From Aedoeadaptatus ivorii (GTDB taxonomy: Bacteria; Bacillota; Clostridia; Tissierellales; Peptoniphilaceae): DNA of 64,000 nt. Of the stretch, positions 23,460-31,745 are shown piece after piece. The stretch is taken from assembly GCF_900638585.1 (NCBI RefSeq), contig NZ_LR134523.1, positions 1,018,001 to 1,082,000 on the forward strand, read 5' to 3'. Below the pieces are notes generated by a model, which made no database searches, had not been told where the DNA came from, and saw nothing but the letters and a program-made list of their open reading frames with translations. The translations under genes were made by a program, and so were the position numbers. Numbering within the stretch: position 1 is the first letter of the stretch; each line of letters begins with the position of its first letter.

Positions 23460-23897
23460 TTACAGATACGGAATCCATTTGCCGTATCCCCGCGCCTCCA
23501 TTTCCGCTTTCGGTATAAATTCGAGGCTCAGGCCGTTGATGCAGTAGCGCAGCCCGCCCCGATCCGCCGGGCCGTCTTCGAAAACATGGCCCAAATGCGT
23601 GCTCTCGGTGCGCACTTCGGTGCGCCGCATGCCATAGCGGAGGTCGGTTTTTTCCTCCACCGGCGCATCCGGCGCCGTGCGGCTGAAGCTGGGCCAGCCG
23701 CAACCGGATTGAAACTTGTCCTTGGAAAGAAACAGTACCTCTTTGGTGATCACATCGACATAAATGCCTTCTTCGAAGATCCGATCATAGGGATGGCTGA
23801 AGGGCGCTTCGGTTCCTTCTTCGCGGGTCACGTGATAGGCGGCATCGCCCAAATCGCGCCGCAGCTGTTCTTCCGTACGTTTTTGTTTTTGATCCAT
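23460..23897 (-). CDS. msrB: Peptide methionine-(R)-S-oxide reductase
   Basis: The 145-residue protein has the MsrB fold: [59 protein letters not shown], where Cys in RYCIN is the catalytic residue and the His/Arg around GHVF bind substrate. The two CxxC zinc pairs found in some MsrB proteins are absent, as in many Firmicute forms. It repairs oxidised methionine in cytosolic proteins. It is 7 bases downstream of the zinc-ribbon gene, so the two are co-transcribed. Confidence 0.95.
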   Translation of the reverse strand: MDQKQKRTEEQLRRDLGDAAYHVTREEGTEAPFSHPYDRIFEEGIYVDVITKEVLFLSKDKFQSGCGWPSFSRTAPDAPVEEKTDLRYGMRRTEVRTESTHLGHVFEDGPADRGGLRYCINGLSLEFIPKAEMEARGYGKWIPYL

Positions 23898-23904
23898 TGT
23901 TCAC

Positions 23905-24414
23905 CTATCCTTGCATAGGGGCGCCACAACGTGGGCAATAGGTGGCGCCCCTTTCCGTTTCAAAATGACAATTCTTGCACTCGATAAAGTCGGGCACTTC
24001 CTTGGTATGGGGAATCGATTCCACCTTGGTACCGCAGTTGGGACAAAAATTCGTCCCCTCCGTAAGGCCCTGCCCACAACGGAGACACTGCATGGGCAAA
24101 TCCTCTACATCCAACGCCTTGGAATCGATCTGATTTTGAAGCGCCGCCCTCTCTTTTTGGAGTTCGTCGATGGCGAGCAGAAGTTCCGAGGAAGAGCTGT
24201 CCGTCAAATGGGACTGCTCCCGCATCTCCATATAGTACACTTCGCCCAAATGCCGGTACTGCTCCGCGATCATATTCTCGAGTTCGCGGATGCGAATACG
24301 CAGCTTTGTCGCCTTCGACGCCTCCTTCGCTTCATATATGCTTCGCTTGCCCAAATCTTTAACCTGTTGGGAAAGATCCTCGAAGCTCTTACCGATGCCG
24401 GAAAAAATATCCAT
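23905..24414 (-). CDS. Coiled-coil protein with two zinc ribbons
   Basis: The 169-residue product has no signal peptide. Residues 25-100 are helical and charged, suited to a coiled coil (IRIRELENMIAEQYRHLGEVY). Two CxxC...CxxC zinc ribbons follow: CLRCGQGLTEGTNFCPNCG (about 109-127) and CKNCHFETERGATYCPRCG (about 146-164). Such small zinc-ribbon proteins are frequent in Firmicutes and usually uncharacterised. The gene heads a two-gene unit with msrB. Confidence 0.75.
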   Translation of the reverse strand: MDIFSGIGKSFEDLSQQVKDLGKRSIYEAKEASKATKLRIRIRELENMIAEQYRHLGEVYYMEMREQSHLTDSSSSELLLAIDELQKERAALQNQIDSKALDVEDLPMQCLRCGQGLTEGTNFCPNCGTKVESIPHTKEVPDFIECKNCHFETERGATYCPRCGAPMQG

Positions 24415-24559
24415 ACACTCACCTCAAGGGTACTATACCATATAAATTTTGCACTTTTTTCCTCCTTTGACAAGGATTGGATTTTTCGGGGAATTTGCCT
24501 GTCTTTGTGTCAGTCTTCGGAATTTGGGTATAAGACCAACGAACAAAGGAGGATGAATT

Positions 24560-24799
24560 ATGGACTATAAATTGTATGCTGCCACCTACTGCCCCTTCTG
24601 TAAAAAGGTTGAAGGTTTTATGAAAGAAAACGGATTGGACCAAAAGGTCGAAGTCGTCTATGTCGACAAAGACGAAGCGGCCAAAGAGGCGTTGATCGAA
24701 GGCGGCGGAAAGAAACAGGTTCCCTGTCTCTACCACGACAACACCTGGCTCTATGAATCCGACGATATTATCGTCTATCTGAAAGAAAATCTGCTCTAA
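24560..24799 (+). CDS. Glutaredoxin-like thiol oxidoreductase
   Basis: The 79-residue thioredoxin-fold protein starts MDYKLYAATYCPFCKKVEGFM with a CPFC dithiol active site and has the cis-proline region KQVPCLYHDNTWLYESDDII. The extra Cys after the cis-Pro and the final ESDDIIVYL match the glutathione-S-transferase N-terminal-like glutaredoxin subgroup. It should reduce disulfides in the cytoplasm; the electron donor is unknown. RBS AAAGGAGG is well placed. A second, different glutaredoxin lies at 26.2 kb. Confidence 0.88.
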   Translation: MDYKLYAATYCPFCKKVEGFMKENGLDQKVEVVYVDKDEAAKEALIEGGGKKQVPCLYHDNTWLYESDDIIVYLKENLL

Positions 24800-24800
24800 C

Positions 24801-24829
24801 TTGATCTTCCCCGCCACTTGGGGTAGAAT
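24801..24829 (+). promoter_or_regulatory. Promoter of the DUF1858 gene
   Basis: TTGATC (24801-24806), 17 bases, TAGAAT (24824-24829), immediately after the glutaredoxin stop codon. Confidence 0.6.
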
Positions 24830-24862
24830 TTAGGAATCAGAGCAATACAAGGAGGAGAAAAT

Positions 24863-25060
24863 ATGATTACCAAAGATATGCTGATCGGCGATTTGGTACG
24901 CCAACATCCCGAAGCCATCCGCACGCTGATGCAGTTCGGCATGGGTTGTGTCGGCTGTCCTTCCAGCCAGATGGAATCCCTGGAAGAAGCGGCCTATGTG
25001 CACGGATTTGACGTCGACGAATTGATGAAGTCCCTCAACAACACCATTGAAAATAAATAA
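24863..25060 (+). CDS. DUF1858 domain protein
   Basis: The whole 65-residue protein is a DUF1858 domain: MITKDMLIGDLVRQHPEAIRTLMQFGMGCVGCPSSQMESLEEAA. The conserved C-V-G-C pair (residues 29-32) suggests metal or cluster binding or redox activity. The domain is found alone or next to ScdA/RIC-type and hybrid-cluster proteins in anaerobes. No partner is beside it here. RBS AAGGAGGAG precedes the ATG, and a strong terminator follows. Confidence 0.9.
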   Translation: MITKDMLIGDLVRQHPEAIRTLMQFGMGCVGCPSSQMESLEEAAYVHGFDVDELMKSLNNTIENK

Positions 25061-25093
25061 ACGTGGCGCATTCCGAAAGGAACCGCCCAAAAT

Positions 25094-25128
25094 AAAAAGG
25101 GTGCATACCATGGTATGCACCCTTTTTT
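25094..25128. terminator. Bidirectional terminator between DUF1858 and DUF1002 genes
   Basis: A long perfect palindrome, AAAGGGTGCATACC and its complement (25096-25125), with A-rich and T-rich flanks. It closes both converging genes. Confidence 0.92.
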
Positions 25129-25137
25129 GTTTTTTCA

Positions 25138-26016
25138 TTAGCGAAAGAGGGATGCGATCCAGTCGATAAAGTTCGAGATCGCATTTTTGATGCCCATCAA
25201 CATCCCCTGGCCTTCGTCGCTTCCCAAGTATTCCTTGGCGGAATCGGCGGCGCCTTTCGCCTTATCGGCGAGGCCTTCCCAGTCGATGTCGGTGGTCCGC
25301 AGTCGATCGAAGAAGTCGGTCAGATCTTCAGTCTGTTTTTCGTTCAGATTGATATTGTACTCATTGGAAATGTTCACGATAATGGTGCGTACTTCTTCGC
25401 GGCTCTTGGGCGCTTCCTGCGCCATAGTGTCCTTGACGCCCTTTACGAAATCCGCCGCCTTGTCGCTCCCCACATCTTCCGCGAGATCGGAGGTGACGAC
25501 CATCTCTTCGTTGGCGGCCTTTTTCACGGAATCGGAAATCTTCTTGCCGCTAGATACTTCATAGGCCTTCATAATGCCCGTCAGCGCCGCCGTACCGGTC
25601 ACATTGCCCGGCGCATCGACGGTGATCCGCGCATCTTCCACGCCGGCGGTCTCAAGCGCCTGCTTATACATATCGCCGGTGATATAGGTAATGCGTTCCG
25701 AAGTCTCTACCGAAATCCCGCTTCCGGGTTTGGTGTATTCGATCTTCGCACTGGAGATCGCGCGCTTGCCGATCTTCGCCGCCGGCACGAAATCTCCCAA
25801 ATACTTATACTCCTCCGCATTGGTGACCTCGATGATCTGAGGATCTTTCGGATCTCCGAAGCGTTTTGTAAGCTCGTCTCTCTGTTCCGCCCGCAGATCC
25901 TGACCGAACGAGAGAATAATATCCCCCTCTGCCGCATCGGCAAATGTCGGAATCGCGGCGGCTTGCAATAATACCAGCGCCAACACAAAGGCCGCGCATC
26001 GTTTGAATGCTTTCAT
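25138..26016 (-). CDS. Secreted DUF1002 protein
   Basis: The start is ATG 26016 after AGGAGGAG; the longer frame to 26121 has no RBS. The 292-residue protein has a signal peptide (MKAFKRCAAFVLALVLL ... TFADAAEG). Its body matches DUF1002: ILSFGQDLRAEQRDELTKRFG, SAKIEYTKPGSGISVET, ITYITGDMYKQALETAGVEDARI, VTGTAALTGIMKAYEVSSGK. The C-terminus is helical with a final hydrophobic stretch (AISNFIDWIASLF) that may bind membrane. DUF1002 proteins are secreted Firmicute proteins without known function. The gene stands alone. Confidence 0.88.
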   Translation of the reverse strand: MKAFKRCAAFVLALVLLQAAAIPTFADAAEGDIILSFGQDLRAEQRDELTKRFGDPKDPQIIEVTNAEEYKYLGDFVPAAKIGKRAISSAKIEYTKPGSGISVETSERITYITGDMYKQALETAGVEDARITVDAPGNVTGTAALTGIMKAYEVSSGKKISDSVKKAANEEMVVTSDLAEDVGSDKAADFVKGVKDTMAQEAPKSREEVRTIIVNISNEYNINLNEKQTEDLTDFFDRLRTTDIDWEGLADKAKGAADSAKEYLGSDEGQGMLMGIKNAISNFIDWIASLFR

Positions 26017-26070
26017 ATTTCTCCTCCTGAGATTCTCTTTCCGCCCGATACGGCGGAGCTCTACGGGATT

Positions 26071-26079
26071 ATTATAGCA
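26071..26079 (-). promoter_or_regulatory. Extended -10 promoter of the DUF1002 gene
   Basis: TGCTATAAT on the minus strand, about 55 bases upstream of the start. No good -35 box is visible, which fits an extended -10 type. Confidence 0.45.
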
Positions 26080-26147
26080 CAGCGAATGTGCCCTGCCCGC
26101 CGACTGCCGGATCCTTCGCATCTTTTAGAACGATATTAGATTTTGGG

Positions 26148-26174
26148 CAAAAAAAGAGAGGGCATAGCCCCCTC
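26148..26174 (-). terminator. Terminator of the glutaredoxin gene
   Basis: GAGGGGGC / GCCCTCTC stem on the minus strand (one G-U pair; arms 26156-26163 and 26167-26174), loop TAT, then seven T. Confidence 0.85.
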
Positions 26175-26181
26175 CTTCGAT

Positions 26182-26415
26182 TTAGTTCTTGTTGAGCGCC
26201 GCGTCGATTTGTTTTCTGTCGAAACCGACGATCTCTTTGTCGCCGATGACCAAAACCGGCACGCCAGTATAGCCCTTAGAGATCAATTCGTCTCTGGCGG
26301 CGGCGTCGGTTTGCACATTTCTTTCTTCGAAATCTACGCCGTGTTCTTTCAAATAATCTTTTGCCATGGTGCAATACGGACAGGTATTGCTGGTATAAAT
26401 TTGCACTTTTTCCAT
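26182..26415 (-). CDS. Glutaredoxin (NrdH/Grx3-like)
   Basis: The start is the ATG at 26415 (MEKVQIYTSNTCPYC), 7 bases after GGAGG; the earlier ATG is too close to the RBS. The 77-residue protein has the CPYC dithiol (residues 12-15), the cis-Pro region TGVPVLVIGDKEIVGFDRKQI and typical length. It is a small cytoplasmic disulfide reductase, possibly a donor for ribonucleotide reductase or methionine sulfoxide reductase. It is transcribed alone, downstream of arsR. Confidence 0.93.
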   Translation of the reverse strand: MEKVQIYTSNTCPYCTMAKDYLKEHGVDFEERNVQTDAAARDELISKGYTGVPVLVIGDKEIVGFDRKQIDAALNKN

Positions 26416-26475
26416 AATCATGCCTCCATTTTATTCTGAATCGGTTTACGGTATGTATACCCGCACGCCCCGGCG

Positions 26476-26805
26476 TTAATCAATTTCGCCCAATTTGTGG
26501 CGCGCGTGGGTATAGCCCATATTAAAGAGAATCTCCACGTGTTCGTCGTCCAGCGAATAATACACTTTCCGTCCCTCTTTGCGCGCGCGAATCAACCCCT
26601 CTTTGCGCAACTCGCTCAGCTGATGGGATATGGAGGACTGACTCATAGACAACAGGTCGACCAACTTGCTGACATTGCAGGTGGACAGCATCAGCGCATA
26701 CAAAATCTTAAGCCGCGTCGGATCCGCCATCGCCTTAAAGAGCCGACTCAAAACTTCGATCAGTTCGTCGTCCTCGGCAAATGCATCAAATTGCTCTCTA
26801 TCCAA
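26476..26805 (-). CDS. ArsR/SmtB-family metal-responsive repressor (zinc-type alpha-5 site)
   Basis: The 109-residue winged helix has FKAMADPTRLKILYALM, the recognition helix SMSQSSISHQLSELRKEGLI and the wing RKEGRKVYYSLDD. The last helix carries D-x-H-x10-H-x2-H (DEHVEILFNMGYTHARH, residues 87-103), exactly the alpha-5 metal site of SmtB/CzrA zinc sensors. It should repress a metal-efflux or related gene until zinc or cobalt binds. No transporter is next to it. Its start overlaps the rsmA stop by 8 bases, so it is the tail of the metG-tatD-rnmV-rsmA operon. Confidence 0.93.
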   Translation of the reverse strand: MDREQFDAFAEDDELIEVLSRLFKAMADPTRLKILYALMLSTCNVSKLVDLLSMSQSSISHQLSELRKEGLIRARKEGRKVYYSLDDEHVEILFNMGYTHARHKLGEID

Positions 26806-27676
26806 TTTCCTTCTCCTTTGTTACTTTGGGAAAATTTTTTGCCAATACGCGGTACTCCTCCACGCTCAAGGTCTCGGCGCGCCGCGACGGGTCGATCCCC
26901 GCGTTCAACAAACTGCGCTCGATCTCCTCTTTCTCGACGGGAAAACCGTAGCGGGACAGGGCGTTTAATAAGGTCTTTCTGCGCTTCGAAAAGGCGGCGC
27001 GCACCACCGCCTCCGCTTGTCGTAAGGTCTCCGCGTCTTCGTCGATAAAATCGCGGACCGAAAGCACCGCGCTGTCGACATTGGGTTGGGGAATAAAGCA
27101 GGTGCGGGGCACATAGATTTCCGATTCCACCGTTCCCCGCATTTGCAGATACACCGAAATCGAGCCATATGCCTTCCTCCCCGGCGACGCCGCCATGCGC
27201 TCCGCCATCTCTTTTTGTACCATCACGTGGATGGATTCCAAGGGCAGGTCGGAATCCAACAGGTGCAAGAGAATGGGGGTGGTTACATAATACGGTAGAT
27301 TGGCGACCACCTTGATCTTTCGATCGGGAAAACGAGCGCCGAGTTCCTTTTTGAGATCGGTCTTTAAGACGTCGTTATAAAAGATCTCGACACGCTCGAA
27401 CGCCCCCAGGGTATCGGCGAGGACGGGCCGCAGGTTTTCGTCGATCTCGACGCAAAATACCTCCGCGCCCCGCAGCGCCATCTCTTCGGTTAAGGTGCCG
27501 ATTCCCGCACCGATCTCCAACACCACGTCCCCTTCTTGCACCTCTGCCGCATCGGCAATGGCGCGGACGATATTTCCGTCGATCAAGAAGTTTTGTCCCA
27601 GGGATTTATGAAACCGAAAGCCCCATTTCTCTTGTATCTCCCGTACTTTTCCGGGGCTATAAAGTCTCTTTTCCAC
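26798..27676 (-). CDS. rsmA: 16S rRNA dimethyladenosine transferase
   Basis: I choose GTG 27676, six bases after AGGAGG; the ATG five codons upstream overlaps that RBS. The 292-residue enzyme shows FRFHKSLGQNFLIDGNIV, SAM motif VLEIGAGIGTLTEEMALRGAEVFCVEID, the catalytic KVVANLPYYVTTPIL and a C-terminal helical domain. It dimethylates two adjacent adenines near the 3' end of 16S rRNA (KsgA). It overlaps the rnmV end by 20 bases and the arsR start by 8. Confidence 0.97.
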   Translation of the reverse strand: MEKRLYSPGKVREIQEKWGFRFHKSLGQNFLIDGNIVRAIADAAEVQEGDVVLEIGAGIGTLTEEMALRGAEVFCVEIDENLRPVLADTLGAFERVEIFYNDVLKTDLKKELGARFPDRKIKVVANLPYYVTTPILLHLLDSDLPLESIHVMVQKEMAERMAASPGRKAYGSISVYLQMRGTVESEIYVPRTCFIPQPNVDSAVLSVRDFIDEDAETLRQAEAVVRAAFSKRRKTLLNALSRYGFPVEKEEIERSLLNAGIDPSRRAETLSVEEYRVLAKNFPKVTKEKEIG

Positions 27677-28208
27677 CGAGGACCTCCTCATATTTTTCCG
27701 TAAATTCTTCTATGGTAATGCCGAAGCGGTTCAGGCGATTCAAAAACTGCTTTCCGTTTCCGTGCCCGATCCCCAAGGATTCGCCGAGTTTTCTACGCCG
27801 TTCCGTGGCCGCATCGCTCCCGACGAGGCCCCAGCGAATCATATCCGCCTTGGTAAAGGTCTCTACATAGTCCTCCCGCATGGGCTGGGCGCGCTCTACG
27901 GCGATGCGGATGTCTTCGGGCCGCGCGTTTTCGATGCCGATGTCGTCCGCCTTGATCGCCTTGTCCTGGGGCAAATACGCCTGTTTCGGCGCCTTCAGCG
28001 CCCGGGTCAGGCGGCGGCGAATCTGCTCGCCCATATAGTCCGGATCGGTGAGGATAATCACGCCCCGCCGCTTTTCGATCTTGCGGAGCTGGCGGAGCAG
28101 CTTTTCGCCGAAGGCGAAGCCGCCGGTGGCGATGACCTCGCAATCCAGCGCCGATTTTACCCGTGCGATGTCGTCTTTTCCCTCGACGACGATGACTTCG
28201 CGAATCAT
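27657..28208 (-). CDS. rnmV: Ribonuclease M5
   Basis: The 183-residue protein is a Toprim nuclease: IREVIVVEGKDDIARVKSAL with the catalytic Glu, then GVIILTDPDYMGEQIRRRL with the D-x-D pair, followed by the C-terminal RNase M5 domain (GLVGSDAATERRRKLGESLGIGHGNGKQFLNRLNRFGI). It matures 5S rRNA with ribosomal protein L18. It lies between tatD (ATGA overlap) and rsmA, the standard Firmicute order. Confidence 0.96.
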   Translation of the reverse strand: MIREVIVVEGKDDIARVKSALDCEVIATGGFAFGEKLLRQLRKIEKRRGVIILTDPDYMGEQIRRRLTRALKAPKQAYLPQDKAIKADDIGIENARPEDIRIAVERAQPMREDYVETFTKADMIRWGLVGSDAATERRRKLGESLGIGHGNGKQFLNRLNRFGITIEEFTEKYEEVLGGKETL

Positions 28209-28978
28209 ATAGAAAACCCGTAGAAGCGCATGGCGTTCTCGTCGGTACGGCGGATCAACTCTTGGGTGTCCATCTCGCGCAATCGCGCGATGTTTTCCGC
28301 CACAAGGCGCACATACTTGGGTTCATTGCGCTTGCCCCGATGCGGCTCGGGCGTCATATAGGGGCTGTCCGTTTCCAGAAGAAGGCGGTCGAGTGCCACC
28401 GCTTTCGCCACCGCCTTGGGGGTCTTTGCGTTCTTGAAGGTCGTCACGCCTCCCAGCGAAAAGTAGCAGCCCAATGCGGCAAATCGCTCCATCATTTCGG
28501 GCGAATAGCTATAGCAGTGAATCAGCACCGGGTGGCCGGGATGGTCGTGCAAATAGGATTCTACGATCTCGAAGGTCTCGAGCGCCGCCTCCCGGGAGTG
28601 GATCACCACCGGCAGATTCAACTCGATCGCCAATTCGAATTGGGCGCAAAATGCTTCCCTTTGCACGGATTTCGGCGAATAGTCGTAGTAATAATCCAGT
28701 CCGATCTCGCCGATGGCGACGACTTTTTTTGAGGCGGACATGGCGCGAAGTGCGTCTTCCACTTCTTTCGAATAGGTCGTCGCGTCGTGGGGATGTACGC
28801 CGATTACGGCATAGAGCCCCTCGTAGGCCTCGGCGAGCGCGAGAACCGCTTTACTGGTCTCGAGATCCGATCCCACATTGACGACGGCGTCCAGGCCGTC
28901 TTTCATTCTATTTTCGATGATGCGGTTTCGATCCTCGTCAAATGCCTCATTTTCCAAATGGGCGTGGGCGTCGATCAT
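28205..28978 (-). CDS. tatD: TatD-family metal-dependent deoxyribonuclease
   Basis: The 257-residue TIM-barrel hydrolase starts MIDAHAHLENEAFDEDRNRII (first metal His pair), with GEIGLDYYYD, PVVIHSREA, PVLIHCYSYSPEMM and LLLETDSPYMTPEPHRGKRNEP, all TatD signatures. TatD enzymes act as 3'-5' exonucleases on DNA and RNA and in DNA repair. It is the second gene of the metG-tatD-rnmV-rsmA-arsR operon and overlaps rnmV by four bases. Confidence 0.96.
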   Translation of the reverse strand: MIDAHAHLENEAFDEDRNRIIENRMKDGLDAVVNVGSDLETSKAVLALAEAYEGLYAVIGVHPHDATTYSKEVEDALRAMSASKKVVAIGEIGLDYYYDYSPKSVQREAFCAQFELAIELNLPVVIHSREAALETFEIVESYLHDHPGHPVLIHCYSYSPEMMERFAALGCYFSLGGVTTFKNAKTPKAVAKAVALDRLLLETDSPYMTPEPHRGKRNEPKYVRLVAENIARLREMDTQELIRRTDENAMRFYGFSI

Positions 28979-28986
28979 GCTTCCTC

Positions 28987-30963
28987 CTAACCGATGGCGG
29001 CGCCGGATTTTAATGCTTCCATGGTCGTCGCCAAAGACAGCTTTCCGTCCGCATCTTCTGCCGCCAAAAGCATTCCTTCGGACAAAATGCCCCTGAGCTT
29101 GGTCGGCTTCAGATTGGCGAGGACGAGAATTTGTCTGCCTTCCAATTCTTCTTTCGTATACTCTTCTTTAATGCTCGAACAAATCGTGCGCTCTTCCGCA
29201 CCCATGCGGATCTTGAGCACATACAGTCTGTCGGCATTGGGATGCTCTTCTGCGGATTCGATCGTCGCGACGCGAATGTCCAACTTATCGAAGTCGTCGA
29301 TCGTGATCTCGGGTTTGCGTTCCATCTTTTCTTCTCCCTCTTCTTCTATGGCTTCACCCTTTTGCAGTTTTTCCTGTTTTCTGCGCTCGATCAGGACGCC
29401 GTTTTCCGCCCACAGTCGCTTGGATTCTTCTTCGATATCCAAACGCGGGAAGATAATCTTGGTCTTTTCCACCTTTTTACCGGACTCCAGCAGTCCCCAT
29501 TTTTTGGCGTCGTCCAGGGCGAATTCGCCCTCCGCCCCGATCTGATCGGCGATGTCCTTCGCCGTATTCGCCATAAAGGGCGAGAGGAGGATCGAGACAA
29601 TCCGCAGCGATTCCGCCAAATTGTAGAGCACCGTATAGAGACGCTTCTTGCCGGCCGCATCGCCCTTGGCGAGCACCCAAGGTTCGTTCTCGTCGACATA
29701 TTTGTTGCTGCGGCGAATCAGCTTCCAAATGGCGTCCAAGGCCGTGGAGAATTGATAGCCTTCCATTTCTCGGGCCACTTCATCCCAGGTCGATGTGGCC
29801 ACTTCGATCAGCTGCCGGTCGATCTCGGTCGCCTCACCCGCTTCGGGCACGATGCCGTCGTTGTACTTTTCGATCATAGAGACCGTACGGCTTAAGAGAT
29901 TGCCCAAGTCGTTGGCGAGGTCCGAATTCAGCCGCTTCATAAAGCTCTGTACGTTAAAGCTGCCGTCGTGGCCGAAGGAAAATTCGCGCAAGAGGAAGTA
30001 CTTCAGCGCATCCACCCCGTACAAATCAATAATCGGCTCGGGATAGATGATATTGCCCTTGGACTTACTCATCTTGTCGTCGTCGAAGAGAATCCAGCCG
30101 TGGCCGAAAATCTGCTTCGGCAGCGGCAGATCCAGCGCCATCAACATCGCCGGCCAGATAATGGTGTGAAAGCGCATAATCTCCTTGCCGACAAAGTGCA
30201 CATCGGCGGGCCAAAATTCCTCGAAGGTCTTTTCGTCGGTGCCGAATTCGCAGCCGGTGAGATAGCAGGATAAGGCGTCGATCCACACATAAATCACGTG
30301 TTCGTCGTCAAAGGGAACGGGCACGCCCCAGTCGAAGGAAGAGCGCGTGACCGAGAGATCGTCGAGGCCGTCTTTTAAGAACGAATTGACCATTTCGCTC
30401 TTGCGATAGGCGGGCTGGATAAATTCCGGGTGCTCATCGTAATACGCCAGGAGCTTATCCCGATACTTCGAAAGGCGGAAGAAATAGCTTTCTTCTTTTT
30501 GTTTGTGGGTCTCGCGTCCGCAGTCCGGGCAAGTGTGACCTTCGCCCAGTTGCGATTCCGCCCAAAATGCTTCACAGGGCGTACAGTAGTAGCCCTCGTA
30601 TTCGCCCTTATAAATCTCGCCCTTATCGTAGAGCTTTTGAAAGAGCGCCTGCACATTGGCTTCGTGCACGGGATCGGTGGAGCGCACAAAGGAATCGTAG
30701 TGAATGTCCATCGTCTCCCACAATTTCTTGGTATCCGCCACAATGGCGTCTATATATTCTAAAGGCTTCTTCCCCACTTCTTCGGCTTTGCCCGCGATCT
30801 TTTGGCCGTGCTCGTCGGTCCCGGTGGTAAACTTGACGTCATAGCCCTGCAGGGTCTTAAACCGCTTTACCGCATCGACCGCAACGGTACAATACGTGTG
30901 GCCGATATGTAAATTGTCGCTGGGATAATAGATCGGCGTGGTAATATAAAACTTCTTTGACAT
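28987..30963 (-). CDS. metG: Methionyl-tRNA synthetase with C-terminal tRNA-binding domain
   Basis: The start is ATG 30963 after AAGGAGG. The 658-residue enzyme shows TTPIYYPSDNLHIGHTYCT (HIGH motif), a single zinc knuckle (YYCTPCEAFW ... HTCPDCGRE), FGHGWILFDDDKMSKSKGN (KMSKS, about residue 305) and an extra C-terminal EMAP/Trbp111-like OB fold (ITIDDFDKLDIRVATIESAEEHPNADRLYVLKI, about 553-658) that binds tRNA and dimerises the protein. It charges both initiator and elongator tRNA-Met. It heads the five-gene operon ending with arsR. Confidence 0.97.
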   Translation of the reverse strand: MSKKFYITTPIYYPSDNLHIGHTYCTVAVDAVKRFKTLQGYDVKFTTGTDEHGQKIAGKAEEVGKKPLEYIDAIVADTKKLWETMDIHYDSFVRSTDPVHEANVQALFQKLYDKGEIYKGEYEGYYCTPCEAFWAESQLGEGHTCPDCGRETHKQKEESYFFRLSKYRDKLLAYYDEHPEFIQPAYRKSEMVNSFLKDGLDDLSVTRSSFDWGVPVPFDDEHVIYVWIDALSCYLTGCEFGTDEKTFEEFWPADVHFVGKEIMRFHTIIWPAMLMALDLPLPKQIFGHGWILFDDDKMSKSKGNIIYPEPIIDLYGVDALKYFLLREFSFGHDGSFNVQSFMKRLNSDLANDLGNLLSRTVSMIEKYNDGIVPEAGEATEIDRQLIEVATSTWDEVAREMEGYQFSTALDAIWKLIRRSNKYVDENEPWVLAKGDAAGKKRLYTVLYNLAESLRIVSILLSPFMANTAKDIADQIGAEGEFALDDAKKWGLLESGKKVEKTKIIFPRLDIEEESKRLWAENGVLIERRKQEKLQKGEAIEEEGEEKMERKPEITIDDFDKLDIRVATIESAEEHPNADRLYVLKIRMGAEERTICSSIKEEYTKEELEGRQILVLANLKPTKLRGILSEGMLLAAEDADGKLSLATTMEALKSGAAIG

Positions 30964-31029
30964 GATTGCCTCCTTGCATATAGATGATATGCCGGCCATC
31001 GCGTGGCCCGTTCAAAATTTCTTGTATTT

Positions 31030-31058
31030 ATTATACTATTACGGCCTAAGAATCGCAA
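31030..31058 (-). promoter_or_regulatory. Promoter of the metG operon
   Basis: TTGCGA (31058-31053), 17 bases, TATAAT (31035-31030) on the minus strand. The -35 hexamer is the same six base pairs used by the divergent pentapeptide-gene promoter. Confidence 0.65.
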
Positions 31059-31081
31059 CGAATGCCTCTTCGTGCTATACT
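31053..31081 (+). promoter_or_regulatory. Promoter of the pentapeptide-repeat gene
   Basis: TCGCAA (31053-31058), 17 bases, TATACT (31076-31081) preceded by TGC (extended -10). Confidence 0.5.
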
Positions 31082-31101
31082 TTTTACAGGAGGTAGATCC
31101 C

Positions 31102-31710
31102 ATGCAAACCCATCCCCATCGAGGCCGCCTCCGCGATCTGCGGGGCCGGGACTTTAGTAAACAAACCCTCGTCGGCGCCGATTTTTCGGACGCGGATCTC
31201 TCCCACGCCTGGTTCGCCGAAAGCAATCTGACCGGGGCCGATTTTTCGCGCGCGCTTCTCAGAGAGGCGAACTTCCGCGGGGCAAATCTAACAAATGCCG
31301 ACATCTCGGGCGCCGATCTCTACGGCGCCGTCATGGAAGATGCCGTCCTTACGGGCATAAAAAGCGACGAGTACACCCGGTTTTTTCGCCTGCACTGCCC
31401 CGAAACCGGCGCCTTTATCGGCTATAAGCGCTGCTTCGACCACCGCCTTGTGACCCTCTACATCCCCGCCGATGCCCGCCGCAGTTCGGCGACGCTTCCC
31501 TCCTGCCGTGCCGACAAAGCCTTTGTGGTATCGATCACCGATTTCGAACACATGCGCCGCTTTGACGAGGCCATCTCCTTGGTCGACGGCGACTTCGTCT
31601 ATCGCCGGGGCGAGATGGTCTATGCAAACAACTACAATCCCGATCGCTGGCGCGATTCCACCGGCGGCATCCACTTTTGGATGACAAAAGAAGAGGCGTT
31701 TCGCTATTGA
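31102..31710 (+). CDS. Pentapeptide-repeat protein with C-terminal DUF5758-like domain
   Basis: The start is ATG 31102, 8 bases after AGGAGG. In the 202-residue product, residues 10-85 are tandem A(D/N)LxX repeats (LRDLRGRDFSKQTLVGADFS, ANFRGANLTNADISGADLYG) forming a right-handed quadrilateral helix. The C-terminal 110 residues (FRLHCPETGAFIGYKRC ... LYIPADARRSSAT ... CRADKAFVVSITD ... GIHFWMTKEEAFRY) match a domain commonly fused to pentapeptide repeats and called DUF5758. Its role is unknown; the repeat stretch is shorter than in gyrase-protecting Qnr proteins. It is monocistronic. Confidence 0.85.
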   Translation: MQTHPHRGRLRDLRGRDFSKQTLVGADFSDADLSHAWFAESNLTGADFSRALLREANFRGANLTNADISGADLYGAVMEDAVLTGIKSDEYTRFFRLHCPETGAFIGYKRCFDHRLVTLYIPADARRSSATLPSCRADKAFVVSITDFEHMRRFDEAISLVDGDFVYRRGEMVYANNYNPDRWRDSTGGIHFWMTKEEAFRY

Positions 31711-31716
31711 AGCCAT

Positions 31717-31745
31717 AAAAAAAGGGCCCATGGGGCCTGATTTTT
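31717..31745. terminator. Terminator between the pentapeptide and YitT genes
   Basis: GGCCC / GGGCC stem with a 3-4 base loop (about 31724-31737), T7 on the minus strand and T5 on the plus strand. Confidence 0.8.
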
